A DNA stretch of 64,000 nt, taken from contig JAKFAO010000002.1 in assembly GCA_021527695.1 (NCBI GenBank), positions 310,001-374,000 on the forward strand, given 5' to 3'. Below, piece by piece: positions 10,665-22,117 of this stretch (the stretch's first letter is position 1; each line of letters starts with the position of its first letter). The translations under genes were made by a program, and so were the position numbers. The notes below the pieces were generated by a model. That model was not told the origin of the DNA. It made no database searches and was given only the letters and a program-made list of their open reading frames with translations. This DNA comes from Naematelia aurantialba (taxonomy: Eukaryota > Basidiomycota > Tremellomycetes > Tremellales > Naemateliaceae).

Positions 10665-12014
10665 TCAGCACAAACCGTCACTCAGCCAAGACTGGCGCAC
10701 GAACAGAACCCCGTCCTTTCTTCCACCCAAGCCCTGCCCTCCACCTGATCCTGATGCGCCGCGTGATGGCCTACCACTGAGCCCCAACATGTCCTCGGCG
10801 ACTCGACGTTCGCGGCCCGACGCGTCCTCTGCTCGGCGTTCGCGGCCCATCAATTTATCCCTCGTCTCAGCTTGCAGTTCGGCAAAGATCGATGTAAAGT
10901 CCGCATCCCGTGTTTGTAGGTAGACGCTCTCGTCCTCCTGTTTCTGCGCAGCCAAGGCGATAGTATGATCGATTTGCGCGTCAAGGGCATCGAGCAGGGT
11001 CTGCGCTGTACGGCACCTAGGGACATGTCATGAATCAGCAGGAGCGATGGCGATGGCGGGAGAGATGGAGCAAGCTGAAGATGCAAAAGGTTGGACGACT
11101 CACCAGTTTTCAAGACCTGCCTTGAGCTTTCCAAGCTCGTCTTCACCGACATCCCTCCCCGCCACCCAATCGACGTGCAAGACCTTCTCATGGTGATGCA
11201 TCTTCCCGCGCAGCAGTCCCGCGTAAATCACATCGATGATCAGGTCTTCCAGTTCGCGCACTGAAGTCGTTTGCAACGAAGAGGCCAGTTGCTCGTACGT
11301 GAGGGACTAGGTGGCGAGGATGAGCTCACGCCGCTACTTCTGAGAGAAGAAGGAAGGAGGGAGGGAGGGAAGGAGGGAGGGAAGGAGGGAGGGAGGGAAG
11401 GAGGGAGGGAAGGAGGGAGGGAAGGAGGGAGGGAGGGAAGGAGGGAGGGAAGGAGGGAGGGAAGGAGGGAGGGAAGGAGGGAGGGAAGGAGGGAGGGAGG
11501 GAGGAGGGAGGGAGGAGGGAGGGAAGGCTCCAAGGAAGGAAACATCAACACACTCGATGTTGCAAAGCTAGAGAAACGAGTGTGAGGTGTTTGAGCTTCA
11601 CAAGCTGTGGTGCTGAAAGGGGAGGATATATATCCGGACGACCTGGTCACGTTAGTCTGGCCGATAAGCGTGTGCCGAAGCTGTCGTACTGGTGTAATCT
11701 GTCAATGTGCCATAGGCAAACAGCTTGAGCAGGTTCAACTGCTTTTCGAAAGCCGCATTGCCAGCAAGCTGTACGCGTGAGCTTAATGATGAAATCAAGT
11801 GTCAGTGCCCACCTCCTGAATATTTGGCAGCGCCAGTAACTCTGCAAAGACGTAGACTCCGTTCTGACGACTCGGTCAGCGAGGGCACGGAGAACACACC
11901 GCACTAGATACGTACAGCAGAGACGGCGTCGTTGATGATTTTGGCTGCGGCTGCCCCTTTGGCAGACCTTGCCAAGAGGACGAAAGGCTCTAGCCGAGCA
12001 GACAAGTCTGACAT
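10665..12014 (-). CDS. CSN7: COP9 signalosome subunit 7 (CSN7)
   Basis: Six minus-strand exons: 12014-11916, 11863-11813, 11768-11690, 11642-11554, 11306-11104 and 11016-10665, about 290 residues, all in phase. The start reads MSDLSARLEPFVLLARSAKG, then NGVYVFAELLALPNIQE, KQLNLLKLFAYGTLTDY, SAPQLVKLKHLTLVSLA, the winged-helix part LTYEQLASSLQTTSVRELED and LIIDVIYAGLLRGKMHHHEK, then VDWVAGRDVGEDEL. These are diagnostic of the PCI domain of CSN7 (eIF3m is the nearest relative). The tail is charged and helical, ending in a Gly-rich stretch. Known role: the COP9 signalosome removes NEDD8 from cullins in the nucleus/cytosol. The fourth intron (11553-11307) holds a long CCTCCCTT tract. The gene shares a 203-bp divergent promoter with the SET-domain gene. 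Confidence 0.92.
11349..11528. repeat. purine/pyrimidine tract of AGGGAGGGA units in a CSN7 intron
   Basis: About 180 bp made only of A and G on the plus strand, mostly AGGGAGGGAAGG-type units. On the CSN7 (minus) strand it is an uninterrupted polypyrimidine run lying just upstream of the intron's 3' splice site. It has mirror symmetry typical of triplex-forming DNA. Confidence 0.95.
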
Positions 12015-12217
12015 GCTGGCCAAAAAGCGAGTGCAGAGGTAAGGATCAAGACGAGATCAAGAGTGGAGGGAGGATAAGTGTGGCATCGTGTCGAACACGT
12101 GGTCGATAGTTTACGTAAGTCATTGATGGCGTCCCGGTCTTGTCGTTAGCCGGTGTGTCGACTCGTCGGCGACTCGTCTCGTCTGCAATTCATACCAACT
12201 GGTGACTAGTCAAGGCA
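12015..12217. promoter_or_regulatory. divergent promoter CSN7 / SET-domain gene
   Basis: 203 bp between the two start codons. No TATA box is clear; the region is of mixed composition with ACTCGTCGGCGACTCGTC-type short repeats near 12158-12180. Confidence 0.5.
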
Positions 12218-13133
12218 ATGCCTGCACCGACGTCGCTGCTCCCTCAGCAGCCTAGAGTACCGTACAACAAGCCGACCTACACGAATACCCACGGAGGAAA
12301 AACCTACAGACCGACTCACAAAGGCGTGCTTCAGGTCGTGTTCACTCCTCCGCCTGGGTCGGTGGCAGGTGCTGGAGCAGCAGGTGAAGCAGACGCGGCG
12401 GTAGAAGAGTACTCGAGCCGCCTGGTGGTAAAGAAGGTAAGTGCTACACAGCTGATGAGTGGGCGGCTGTGAGAGGACTGACAAAGGGGCAGGATGTACC
12501 GCCCAATACTGTCTTGGCGTACCTGGACAATCTGTCGGGTGGGACCAAGGCTTATTCGTCGGTCCAGTATGGGCCTGGGACGCATGAGCACTTTGAGCTC
12601 AACTCGGATCTTCTCTTCAGTAAATCCAACTGGCACCGACAACGCTATAACTTGCGCCGCCGCTAACCCCTGCACAGTGAACCACTCTTGCGACCCAAGT
12701 GTCTACGTCGACCTCTCCTCCCGGGATCCAACACAGTGGCATGTCCGCAGCACGTCCCGCGGACTACGGGCAGGCCAAGACGTGACTTTCTTCTACCCCT
12801 CTACCGAGTGGGACATGGCCCAGGGATTTGACTGTTCTTGTGGCGCCGAGGTGAGTTGGCCTCCCATCTTCCATCGTTCCCAGTGTGGCATCATCCCTAG
12901 TGCGGGACATCGTCGAGCCCCATCCTGGAGTCGCGTCGGCTCAAGAGATGGAAAGAGGTAGTGTCGGGACGTGTTCATCCTGCTTGGCGACAGGCACTGA
13001 TCCTATACAGACGTGTCTGGGCCGGATAAGTGGCGCGAAAGATCTGTCAATACAAGAACTCGAATCGCGGGGCTATGTGAACGAGCACATCCGGACACTG
13101 AAATCGCAGCACACATCCACAGTGCAGTCATAG
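12218..13133 (+). CDS. small SET-domain protein (putative protein methyltransferase)
   Basis: Four exons: 12218-12436, 12493-12619, 12678-12850 and 13011-13133, about 213 residues. The N-terminal part is Pro/Gly/Ala rich. The second exon gives DVPPNTVLAYLDNLSGGTKA, the third starts with the conserved SET core MNHSCDPSVYVDL, then LRAGQDVTFFYPSTEWDMAQ and FDCSCGAE, and the last supplies TCLGRISGAKDL, a post-SET-like Cys cluster (C-x-C-x4-C). These match the cofactor-binding NHSCxPN-type motif and the catalytic Tyr (FFYPSTEW). The protein is short for the family; similar short SET proteins are known in fungi but substrates are not. Confident on the domain, not on the target. Confidence 0.82.
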
Positions 13134-13301
13134 CAGTAATCCTCTTAGAATCAAGATATTCACGTGGATGCATGCCCAAAATATCCTTGGCCGCGACTCT
13201 GTGTATATGCCTTCCTGTCCCCCCGGCCGCTCACTGCCCCGTGACCAGGTCGACGATCCCTACACCCAAACCTCCCCGACGCACGCTACGCTGTGAGGTG
13301 C

Positions 13302-14848
13302 TCAGGCCGTGGCGTAAGGATCGGGATACTGCTTAACCCATTCGCGGGCAATCTCCTCGCGCGTGGCAAACCAGACATCGGGGTCAGCAGCGAGCGTCTC
13401 GACGACTTTCTTAAGGGCCGGGAAACGAGCCGGCTGACCGATCAGTCGCGCGTGAAGAGCTGGAGTTAGCGTATGGACTCCGAGTGCCACATACCAATGG
13501 TCATCATCTTGGGTTTCCCCGCACGGCCTTCCTCGAGCAAAGTCTGTGCCGCATTGAGCATGGTTTCGGCAAAGGCTTCCACGGTGCCAAAGCCGGGGGC
13601 GACATATAATTTGAAGTCATTGCACACATATCTCCCTCGTGTCAGCGCCTATGCATGCGAAGAACGAGCAAGAGATGATAATAGGAAACGGTAGAAAAAA
13701 GGCGAAAGACAAAATGAGTGGTGGTGAACTTTCGAAAGCCCATTGAGTCTGGTGTGTATGGCCGCCACTCACGAGTACGGCACGTGCAGCAAGCCCTTGC
13801 CGCCGACGGGGCTGGGGCGCCAGTGGGGCAGGTCGTCCGAGTAGTCGTCCGAGACGTACAGGAGCTCAAGGCCGAGCTCTTTGTAGATCTTGGCGAGGAG
13901 GCTGCGGGTCCGGGGCGACGGTCGGCCGTAGTACCATCCAACAGGGGCTTTGCCCGTAGTGGCAATGTACGACTTGATGCCCTCGCGGATGTGCCATTCC
14001 TCCTCGGCGGCAGACATCTTTTCGCTAGTCGGACGTCAGCCGAGCGCCCACACTGGACGCGCTGGTGACTGGACATGGTGGTGACTGGACACGGTGATGG
14101 CTGAGAGGCAAGGAACGCACAAGTTGAACCATCGCCAACAGTGGCTGGCAATCTCGTGGCCGCCGTCCAGCATGGCCTGGGTAGCAGGGGGGTTTTGCTC
14201 GAGGGCCAGGCCGACGGCGTACATGGTCACGCGGATGTTGTGCTTTTCGAACAGGTTGAGCAGGCGCCAGATGCCGACTCGGGAGCCGTACTCGAACGAG
14301 GTCTCGACGGCTACGCAGGGTTCAGCCGCCGGCAAGTGATGCTCACGACCTCGGTCGGAATACCTCGTCTAGAACAACAGAGGAGAGGAAGGCAAGATGA
14401 CATGTCGGATACCGGTGGGAAAGGTTTGGGACTCACGGGTGTCGCGCTCGCCGACGAGGGGGATCTTGCCGGGCCCAGTCTCCTGAAGCATCACCTCGCC
14501 CTCGGTATCACCGTGGGCGACCGAGTGCTCTCCTCCTTCCTCGTAGTTGATCACGCTGCCTCGCATCAGCACCGGAACCCTCACCCATCTGCCTGCCTAC
14601 ACCACTCGAGACACCTCGAGTTGGCGGAATGGGCGCAATTGGTACTTGGCGCGTACTCGGTGTTCGCCTCGCCCTTATACTCACAAGTTGACGGCAATCT
14701 TCTTGCCCTCGGGGAGGTTGAAGGTCGGCGGGACGCGGCCGTAACCCACAAAGTCACGGGGGAGGTCGTGGGCCAGCTCCGCGGCGGACCAGGTCGAGGT
14801 GGATCCCAGGCCGATGGCCTTTGACACTCGTTCATAGATGGATGCCAT
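13302..14848 (-). CDS. PuuE-like polysaccharide deacetylase family protein
   Basis: Six minus-strand exons: 14848-14685, 14555-14437, 14310-14121, 14024-13773, 13631-13495 and 13459-13302, about 339 residues. Motifs in order: DFVGYGRVPPTFNLPEGKKIAVN, then FVINYEEGGEHSVAHGD, SFEYGSRVGIWRLLNLFEKH, YAVGLALEQNP, GGHEIASHCWRW (metal-site histidines), GKAPVGWYYGRPSPRTRSL, LLYVSDDYSDDLPHW, VAPGFGTVEAF and LHARLIGQPARFPAL. This is the NodB-fold group that includes PuuE-type allantoinase and related amidohydrolases, predicted to be a cytosolic hydrolase acting on C-N bonds; no signal peptide is visible, which argues against chitin deacetylase. The intron between the second and third exons contains a mini-exon-like stretch that does not keep phase and was left out. 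Substrate unknown. Confidence 0.85.
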
Positions 14849-15222
14849 TTTGGTCTAGGTGCAACGGGAGCAGCAAGATAGTTTGGCTGACTGACAAGGC
14901 AAGTAGTGAGATGGAGAGCAGAGGCGGGAGGTGGACGAGGTATGCCCAACGGTCCTCGGTCCATGTTATCTAGAGCGAATCTTCGGATGGGTCGCCGCTA
15001 TCGGGACGGGAAGCGAGTGCACGTCGGCCACCGGGCTATCATCGGCAACGGGTACCGATGGCGGGGATTTCCTCCTCCTGACTGCAGACCGCCGTGGGAG
15101 AGTAGAGTCAAGGACTAAGAGACGCTACCGTGGGAAAGCACGCGTGGCCGGGTGACGTCAACTTCGAGTGCAATGCTGGCAAAATCTCCTCCAGACAGCA
15201 GACAGACAGCGACTCGCCCACC
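14849..15222. promoter_or_regulatory. divergent promoter region
   Basis: 374 bp between the deacetylase start (minus) and the GFA-family start (plus). No gene, repeat or TATA box is obvious. Confidence 0.5.
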
Positions 15223-16382
15223 ATGCCGGTGCTTCTCGAAGGGTGAGCTGCGAGAGGTGTTTCACGAGCGAATGTAGCTGAATAGCCTAGGTCATGCCAC
15301 TGCCGCGCGGTCAAATACACGGTCGAAGTGAGCTTCCCTCTCTCTTCAGCCCCGTGGGTGAATGACCGGCAGCTGCTGACCCGGTGTCCTAGTCCAACAC
15401 CCCTGTGCCTTTCATGGTGAGCGCTACATACACGCTTATTTGAGAGACTTGAGAGCGACTGGGCGGAGGCTGATCACCACAGCTCTGCCAGTGCTCCATC
15501 TGCCGCAAGGTCGGCGGGTACATGGGCAGCGTCAACGTCATGGGCAACAGCAAGACGCTGGACATCATCCGCGGCAAAGACAAGATCAAGTGGGTGCTAT
15601 GTTTCACTGGCTCTGGGTATCCATTCCCGTTTCCCGGGATCCATTCCCAGCATCCTGTATCCTTTCCTGACTTCCTGTATCCACACCCATATCCCCTCGC
15701 TTGCCATGTCACATTCAATGTATGACGTCTCCTCTCTACACTTACATGACAACTATGCCCAACCCGTCGAACGGTGTAGCCGGTGTTTCCCTTCATATTG
15801 GAGCTGACGCTGGCTCTGCCTGCAGGGTGTACATCGCACCCACCGCGTTCAACAAAGACGACAGCGTCAAAACAGCCGGCACGTCGAAACGATCCTTCTG
15901 CAGCGAGTGCAGCTCGATGCTGTGGAACTACCACGACGAGTGGCCGCACGTGAGTTGCGTTACCTAGCAGTTGTCTCTGCTTCTAGTTGCGTTACTTGAG
16001 CAGACCTCAATCTAGTTTCACCACCTACTCATCGTTCAGTACTGACGCGCCAGTGGATCTACCCCTTCGCATCCACCATTGACGCGCCCAACCCGCTCCC
16101 ACCACTTCCGAAAGGCCAGCACCTCGTGGCGATCAAGCGCGACTCATGCCCCAGTCATGTGCCGTTACCCGTCGGCGCGAAAGCGTACCAGTCGTACGGT
16201 CCCTCGGCTGGTATCGAGGTGCGTCTCCGGGCTCTTACGGAACTCTTGCCATCACGTATCTCGCATTTTGCGCCGTCTTCCGCGCAGACCTTCCCTTTCC
16301 AGAGCAGCGTCCTTTCCATGTCGGGTCTGGCTAATTGACCGAACAGGCCTGGCACAAGGAGACCGGAGCGTGGGTCGATTAA
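15223..16382 (+). CDS. GFA / CENP-V family zinc protein
   Basis: Seven small exons: 15223-15242, 15291-15327, 15393-15416, 15483-15589, 15826-15949, 16054-16218 and 16347-16382, about 170 residues. Zinc ligands typical of the Mss4-like GFA fold are present: GSCHCRAVKYTVES near the start, LCQCSICRKVGGYMGS about residue 30, and FCSECSSMLWNY in the second half. The family is named after glutathione-dependent formaldehyde-activating enzyme (S-hydroxymethylglutathione synthase); most members have no proven reaction. The protein lacks a signal peptide, so it is probably cytosolic. Very small exons (20, 37, 24 and 36 nt) mean that simple ORF calling would miss the ends. Confidence 0.88.
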
Positions 16383-16815
16383 TCCAAGGCGGCCGGGAAT
16401 GGCCAGAACGCTCCTCAAACTCAGCACGAGAGGCTAGAGGACAGACTCGTCGCAATTGTCCATCAGTACTAGTTCAGCAGTTTTGGGTGAATAGTAGTCC
16501 GGATTTTCTCTATATGTCCAGGCATTTCCAAGGACCCCTTCACGGAAACGAACCCTGCGGAACGGATGCAGTGGAACGATCACCGCGGAGGGAACGTATT
16601 CAGAGGAACAGCCGCCGAAACAGGAACAATAGACACAAGGCAGGCGCTGGCCAGCAGCATGCATCCCGCAACATTATATACGTTTTGTACCTAACTACTA
16701 GATTGTCCTAGTCCCATGCAGCTCGCTGCAAGTGACAGTGACGGTGACGGTGACAGGGCCTGGGACTGTGCCCGTGAGAGTGACGTCCAGGTCCGAGTCG
16801 AGGTTGAGATCACGG
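16383..16815. other. convergent intergenic region
   Basis: 3' flanks of the GFA-family gene and the Ser-rich secreted protein. A short (GTGACG)-type repeat lies at 16733-16756. No gene supported. Confidence 0.55.
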
Positions 16816-19800
16816 TCAGATGAGAATCTCCCACTCGGGCTGAATCTCATCCTCGTTGACCCAGACTTCCTCGTACTCGTCCTCGCCATCCGACCAGCCA
16901 CGCTCGCAGATCTCCGTCTCAGAGGGGTCAGAGGCGGACGACGTCATCGAGACGGAGGCAGAGGCAGAGGCGGAGGCCCACGGATCTGATGAGGTCGTCG
17001 ACGACGCGGCATCGAAAGCAGTGTCGGATGCGGCATCGGCGGTATCAGAGTTGGTGCTGGAAGGAGAGGAGGGGCTGGCGGAGGGGGAAGAAGAGTCCGT
17101 GGAAGAGGCGGTGGCAGAAGAGTCCGTGAACGAAGCAGTTGCGGAAGAAGAGTCCGTGAAAGAGGGGGTGACGGACAAGTCGGCGAAAGAGGCGGTAGCG
17201 GAGGAAGAGTCGGTGAAGGAAACGGTGGCAGAAGAGTCGGTGAAAGAGGCGGTGGCGGAGGGGAATGCCGCTGAAGAAGTAGAGGACTCGGTCGCGCTGG
17301 GGTCCGCGGACGCAGAGTCGGAGATCGACGCAGCTGAAGAAGCCGACTCGGTGAAGGACGACGCCGCGGCCGCGTCGCTAAGGCTCGCGCTAGCGCCGGC
17401 GCTCGTCGAGGCCGTTGCCGACTCTGTCATGCTGGCAGTCGCGGCCGAGGACATGGACATGGTCATGGTGACGTTGACCGTGGTGTAGCTTGTCAGGTAG
17501 TCGGTGGCGATCCCGTCCTCGTTCTCAGAGACAGAAACAGTGGCGGCGGCCGTAACCGACGCATCCGAAGAAGAGACGCTTGACGACGCGGCTTCCGCTG
17601 CAGACGTCACTGAGCCTGTGGCCGATACGAAGTCCGAAGCAGATATGGACGTGCTTGACGCCGTCTCGGAAGAGGGCATCTCCGAAGTGGTCGACGCAGA
17701 GACGGTGTCAGAGAAAGTCACAGAGCCGGTGGCCATTGACTCGCTGGCCGAGGATGTGCTGCTTGCGACGGGAACAGCACCAGGCTTGTTAGGGTACCTG
17801 TGACCACTTCCGACGGTCGCTTCTGCAGACGACGATGACGCAGAATTCGTAGCAGAAACCTCCATCGAAGACGTCTCAGATGCTGTCGATGAGGGGGATA
17901 CGGTCTCCGATGCGGCCCCTGAAGGATCAACCGAGCTTGCGACAGAGACCGAGTCGGATGCTGATGCTGAAGACGCAACGACCGTCCCGTTCTTCCACCA
18001 CGGAGGGTAGCTGTGAGTCGATCCGTTCGGGACTGTCGAGTTGGAGCCATCAAGAGTTGTCGAATTTCCATCACTCCCCACAGACACGGTCGAATTTCCA
18101 TCACTTGCGACAGACACGCTCGAGTTTCCTTCACTTCCAACGGACACTGTCGAGTTTCCGTCACTTCCAACAGACACGGTCGAGTTTCCATCGCTTCCCA
18201 CAGACACTGTCGAGTTTCCATCACTTTCGACAGATACTGTCGAGTTTCCATCGCTTTCGACCGACACTGTCGAGTTTCCAGCATCCGGGGTAGGCCCATG
18301 GTCATTGTCCCCACCAGTTGGCTCTGCTCCGTCTGCGCTGCTCGTGCTGCTAGTCTCTACTGCGCTCGAGGAGGTCGCGCTCTCTGATGAGGGGGACACA
18401 CCGGCGCTGTCAGGAGTGCTAGAAGACGACGTCGGGGTCGGGTACGACGAGCTGACGGACGAGGATGATGCTGAGTTGGCTGCGGCCGTGGGGTAGTGGA
18501 TGTTGGATGCGGGCTGGAGGTACGGGTTGGACGCCTGGGTCGTGGATGGAACGGCGGACTGGGAGTCCGTGGCTGCGGGAGAGCTGCCAGTGTCGTCTGA
18601 GGAGCTTGACGAGCTGGTGGAGGTCGACGAGTCATCCGGTGAGCTAGAAGACGATGCCGAATCTGAGGTCGAGCCATCCGAAGATCCGGACGCAGAGTCA
18701 TCCGAAGACCCAGACGAGGAATCATCCGAAGATCCGGAAGAACCAGTAGATGTCGAGTCCCCAGTGGAGCTGGAAGAGTCATCTGACGATGATGAGCCAG
18801 AATTGCTGCTGTCAGACGATCCCGACGATGTCGAAGTACCCGAGTCGGAGCTGGAAGAGTCATCTGACGATGACGACCCAGAATTGCCGCTGTCAGACGA
18901 TCCCGACGATGTCGAAGTACCCGAGTCCGAGGAGCCCGAGCTGTCGCTGTCGGAGCCATCTGACCCTGACGACGTGCCCGAGCTCGTTGAGCTGGTCGCG
19001 GTGGCGGTAGGGTACGAAACGGTCGACGATGTCGTGGTAGGAGACTGCCCCGAGAGATCGGCACTGGTCGTGATCGGCCCGCCAGTATAGATGTTAGAGC
19101 TCGAAGCGGAATCGCTGTCGGATGAGCTGGACGAACTGCTAACATCGACGGTCGGGGTGGCCGAAGCAGGTGGGACCGTGGCTACAGATGTCGCGATGGA
19201 GGGAGCTCCAGTGCTAGTGGCAGTTGCAAGGGCGGTAGTACTGACGTAAATGGGCGAGGCGGTGGCGGTCCCGTCCTCGCCCACTTTGATGATATAGTCC
19301 CATGTACCGTCTGCTTCCTATTTCAAATGTCAGTACGAGCCGCACGTGCTGAGACGTGAATGGGGAACGCACCTGAGTCGGTTCCATCACGATGTGCAGT
19401 GTGACGGTAGGCAGTAGGGAGCCGATCATGCTCTGAGCGTAAGACTCGGCCGCAGCAATGGCAGCCGAGTACGCATTCTCCCCGCCCGACACCGTGTCGA
19501 TAGAATCCCCAGAGACTGATCCACCGTCGCCATCATCATCGCCGCTCGAGGCCGCTGTAGTGGCCGCAGCCGAGACAGCGCTAGTGGTCGAGATCGACAC
19601 GGCGCTAGTGGAGGAGGTCGAGAAGATGCTGGTGGAGGAGGTCGAGACATCGCTACTGGACGAGGTCGAGACTGCGCTTGTGGACAAGGTCGAGACGGCG
19701 CTAGTAGACGATGCTTGCACGTACGTCGTGAAGGAAAAGGTGTTGTACGCAGTGGTTTCTGCCAGAAGCGAGCTGAGGGAATTAGAGGATAGGTTGGCAG

Positions 19801-20074
19801 GAGCATCGGGAACCCTCTCGCCGGCAGTGACGTTGCGGTCAACACCGGTGGAGGAGGAAGCCGTCGAGGCTGGGAGAAAGTCGGAGAGCGGCTGTGTCGA
19901 AGTCGCCACTGCTATACCGGTGAAGGTGGTGGTATCCGAGCTACTGGCGATCGGTGCACCCGCGCGCTCGCGGTAAATGCGCTTGAACGAGTTGCGGTGC
20001 GACCGCTTTTGCTGAGGAGCAGCGAGGGAAGACGAGGCCAGCAAGGGGAGGAGGAGGAGGGACGCGGTGCGCAT
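16816..20074 (-). CDS. large secreted Ser/Thr-rich mucin-like protein
   Basis: Two exons, 20074-19373 and 19317-16816, about 1067 residues. The N-terminus is a signal peptide (MRTASLLLLPLLASSSLAAP) followed by a dibasic stretch (QQKRSHRNSFKR) that may be a processing site. A short conserved-looking core spans the junction: AESYAQSMIGSLLPTVTLHIVM and EADGTWDYIIKVGEDGT. The rest is almost entirely Ser/Thr/Ala/Asp, with long SSSSDSGTSTSS runs and a decapeptide array of GNSTVSVGSD-type units (about residues 578-662) carrying repeated NST glycosylation sequons. The C-terminus is not a GPI signal: it is acidic and aromatic (SDGEDEYEEVWVNEDEIQPE). It looks like a heavily O- and N-glycosylated cell-surface or matrix protein. 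No homologous domain is recognised. Confidence 0.78.
18034..18285. repeat. 30-bp tandem coding repeats
   Basis: Eight to nine imperfect 30-bp units in the Ser-rich secreted protein encode GNSTVSVGSD/GNSTVSVESD. Units differ mostly by silent or conservative changes (V-E-S, V-G-S, V-A-S), which suggests in-frame expansion. Confidence 0.92.
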
Positions 20075-20750
20075 CTCGTCGCGAAAGACAGTGGTCGAGC
20101 CGGACCGCGTGAAAAGAAGAGTGGTAGCTGCCGCCGGGGCAGAGGTGCAAAGTGTTGCTGGTGAGCGTAGGGAGGGTAGAGGTGTGCGTCAAGCAGGAGA
20201 GAATGAGAGGAGGCCGATCGTCTAGCGATGGCAAGAATCAAAGCAGTCAGTATCGAGATGAAGAGAGAACAGAAAGTCAGAAGCTGCACGAATCGACCAG
20301 AACAGAACCCAGAGCGAAGATCAGGCAAATTCCATCAATACGGCAATACGGGAACGGGTCATAGTGGTCATACGGCCTGTCCGGGTCCTGGAGGTCGCCC
20401 CCCCTGCAGTCGGCTGCGCGCGTGGACCGGTCAGCCAGCGCAGCCATCCGGCGCCATGAGTAGGTTTTGGAAGGTTACGCAGAGGCCAGAGATGGCTGAT
20501 TGGGCTATACCGGGTCTCTTTTGGCACGCCCTGAGATGCCGTCGACGCAAGAGGACATCCAGTGGACTTGGCGGTGAACATTGTAAAGAGATGGCGGGTC
20601 ATTTTGCCGGAGTCTCCTCTTGCAGGAATCAGATGCAAGCGTGGGAGACTTTTCTTTCCAACAACCGTGGGATACTATCAACTGCGACGCGTCGGGCCAA
20701 AAATCAAATGCTAGGCATTTGAGTAAGTTCCCCAGCAAGTTGATACGAAC
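20075..20750. promoter_or_regulatory. divergent promoter region
   Basis: About 675 bp between the secreted Ser-rich protein (minus) and RNase H2B (plus). The minus-strand side (20075-20200) is pyrimidine-rich as a leader. No additional gene is supported, although an in-frame open stretch precedes the RNase H2B ATG from about 20620. Confidence 0.5.
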
Positions 20751-22023
20751 ATGGAGTACATCTCCATCCTCCCACAAGGTGAGTATCACTCCGTCTACTT
20801 GGATTGCGCTGATGGAGAATGCTCCTTCAGACCTGCAACTCACAGGGGAACACCGATACCTCCGCCTGCCTCATCCCAGAACCGGCAATGCTCAGCTGTA
20901 TCTACCGCACGGAGACGCTGTCCTGGAAGTGCAGAAGATATCCGGCTCCAGACGGCGGACGTGGTTCATCGGTGATAACAAGATAGACGGTACATCCTCA
21001 TCCTTCGAACGATTCGAACATTCTGCCTGCGCGCAAGCCTCGAGAGGCTCTCTTGACATGATACGATACTAACCCCTCTTTAGCTGGCACCATGCTCGTA
21101 CACTACCCCGTAGACCCCCTCTTCCTCGTCGTCCCCATCATCCTCGCATTGATATCACAGGTCAGCCCAGACTGTCGTCGTTTGTCATCACATGCTCACT
21201 CTCGTAGCCCGGCTCGAACAGCTCGTTCCAGCCGCTACCGGATCTGCTTTCGACTGCTGCATCTCTCCCAGCCTTTGCCCTCGATCCGCCATTCACACAT
21301 CATGCCAAGGGCTCTGCAGATGATAAAGTCGCCTTCAATGCCGATATCTCGCACTTGCTCTCTCTCAAGAGTGTCCGACGGGTGTTCAAGCTCTGCTGTG
21401 AGAGAAAGGGTCAGCTTCCCGGATCGATTCGCTTGGTGAAGCTGACCCACACTAGCTATTCCATATGCTCCGCCTTCGCCGCCTTTAGAGAACGGTTCCG
21501 CCCCCACACCGAGAGTCCAGGTGTACTTCCGGCCGTCCAGAGAGCTTGTACTTCTGCATCTGAAAGCCAAGATGGAGTGGATGAGCGAGGAAGCTCAATG
21601 GTCTCGCTTTGACCACCTCGTCCGGAGCCTCGCAAGAGACGGCCTGGGAGTACGTTCTGCAGATCCTCAGCTCGTCCATTGTGAGCTTCCGGCCCTGCAT
21701 TCAGATGACACATGCTGAACATAGCAGCGGCAAGACTGAAAGCCTCTCTCGAACACCTATCACACCATCTCCCGGCCTCGATCTCCGCCTCCCTCGCTCA
21801 AAGTTACGACTTTGCGCCGCTTCAAACTCATCTAGCCAACCTGTCTGCGGCGGCAATAGCGGCGGCCATGCCGCCCACGAATCGCAGCGGGAACAAGGAC
21901 GCCGCGGCCAAGGGCGCCAAGCGCAAGACTCCCGCGGCATCTAGGGGTGTCGAGCAGCTCAAAAAGGTCAACACGGCCAGTATGGCCAAACTGACCAGCT
22001 TTTTCAAGCCAAAGGACAAGTAG
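20751..22023 (+). CDS. ribonuclease H2 subunit B
   Basis: Six exons: 20751-20778, 20831-20989, 21084-21160, 21208-21409, 21456-21680 and 21725-22023, about 329 residues. The start MEYISILPQDLQLTGEHRYL leads into RLPHPRTGNAQLYLPHGD, RRTWFIGDNKIDGAGTMLVH and VDPLFLVVPIILAL, the triple-barrel signature of RNH2B (Rnh202/Ydr279). Later HLLSLKSVRRVFKLCCERK and a helical C-terminal half (LKASLEHLSHHLP) follow. The last residues TASMAKLTSFFKPKDK form a degenerate PIP box (M-x-x-L-x-x-F-F, Met replacing the usual Gln) for PCNA binding. Known role: accessory subunit of RNase H2, which removes ribonucleotides from genomic DNA in the nucleus. The exon 5/6 junction at 21680 was chosen over an earlier GTACG donor because it keeps phase. 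Confidence 0.9.
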
Positions 22024-22117
22024 ATGTTCAGTCTCAGAGTTGGGCGAGACATGATAAATAATGTCGTAATATGTATGCAGTTGTACTCTATCAGCATGGT
22101 ACGCTGGTTTATTGTAG

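Noticed and set aside
14310..14436. Mini-exon between the second and third deacetylase exons
   Set aside because: All possible splice pairs around the short open piece (14369-14340) break phase; direct joining keeps the conserved SFEYGSRVG motif in frame.
16856..17488. Long plus-strand acidic frame (Glu/Val/Ala rich)
   Set aside because: It is the complement of the Ser/Thr-rich coding repeat of the minus-strand secreted protein; the same holds for the frames at 18041-18496 and 18500-19090.
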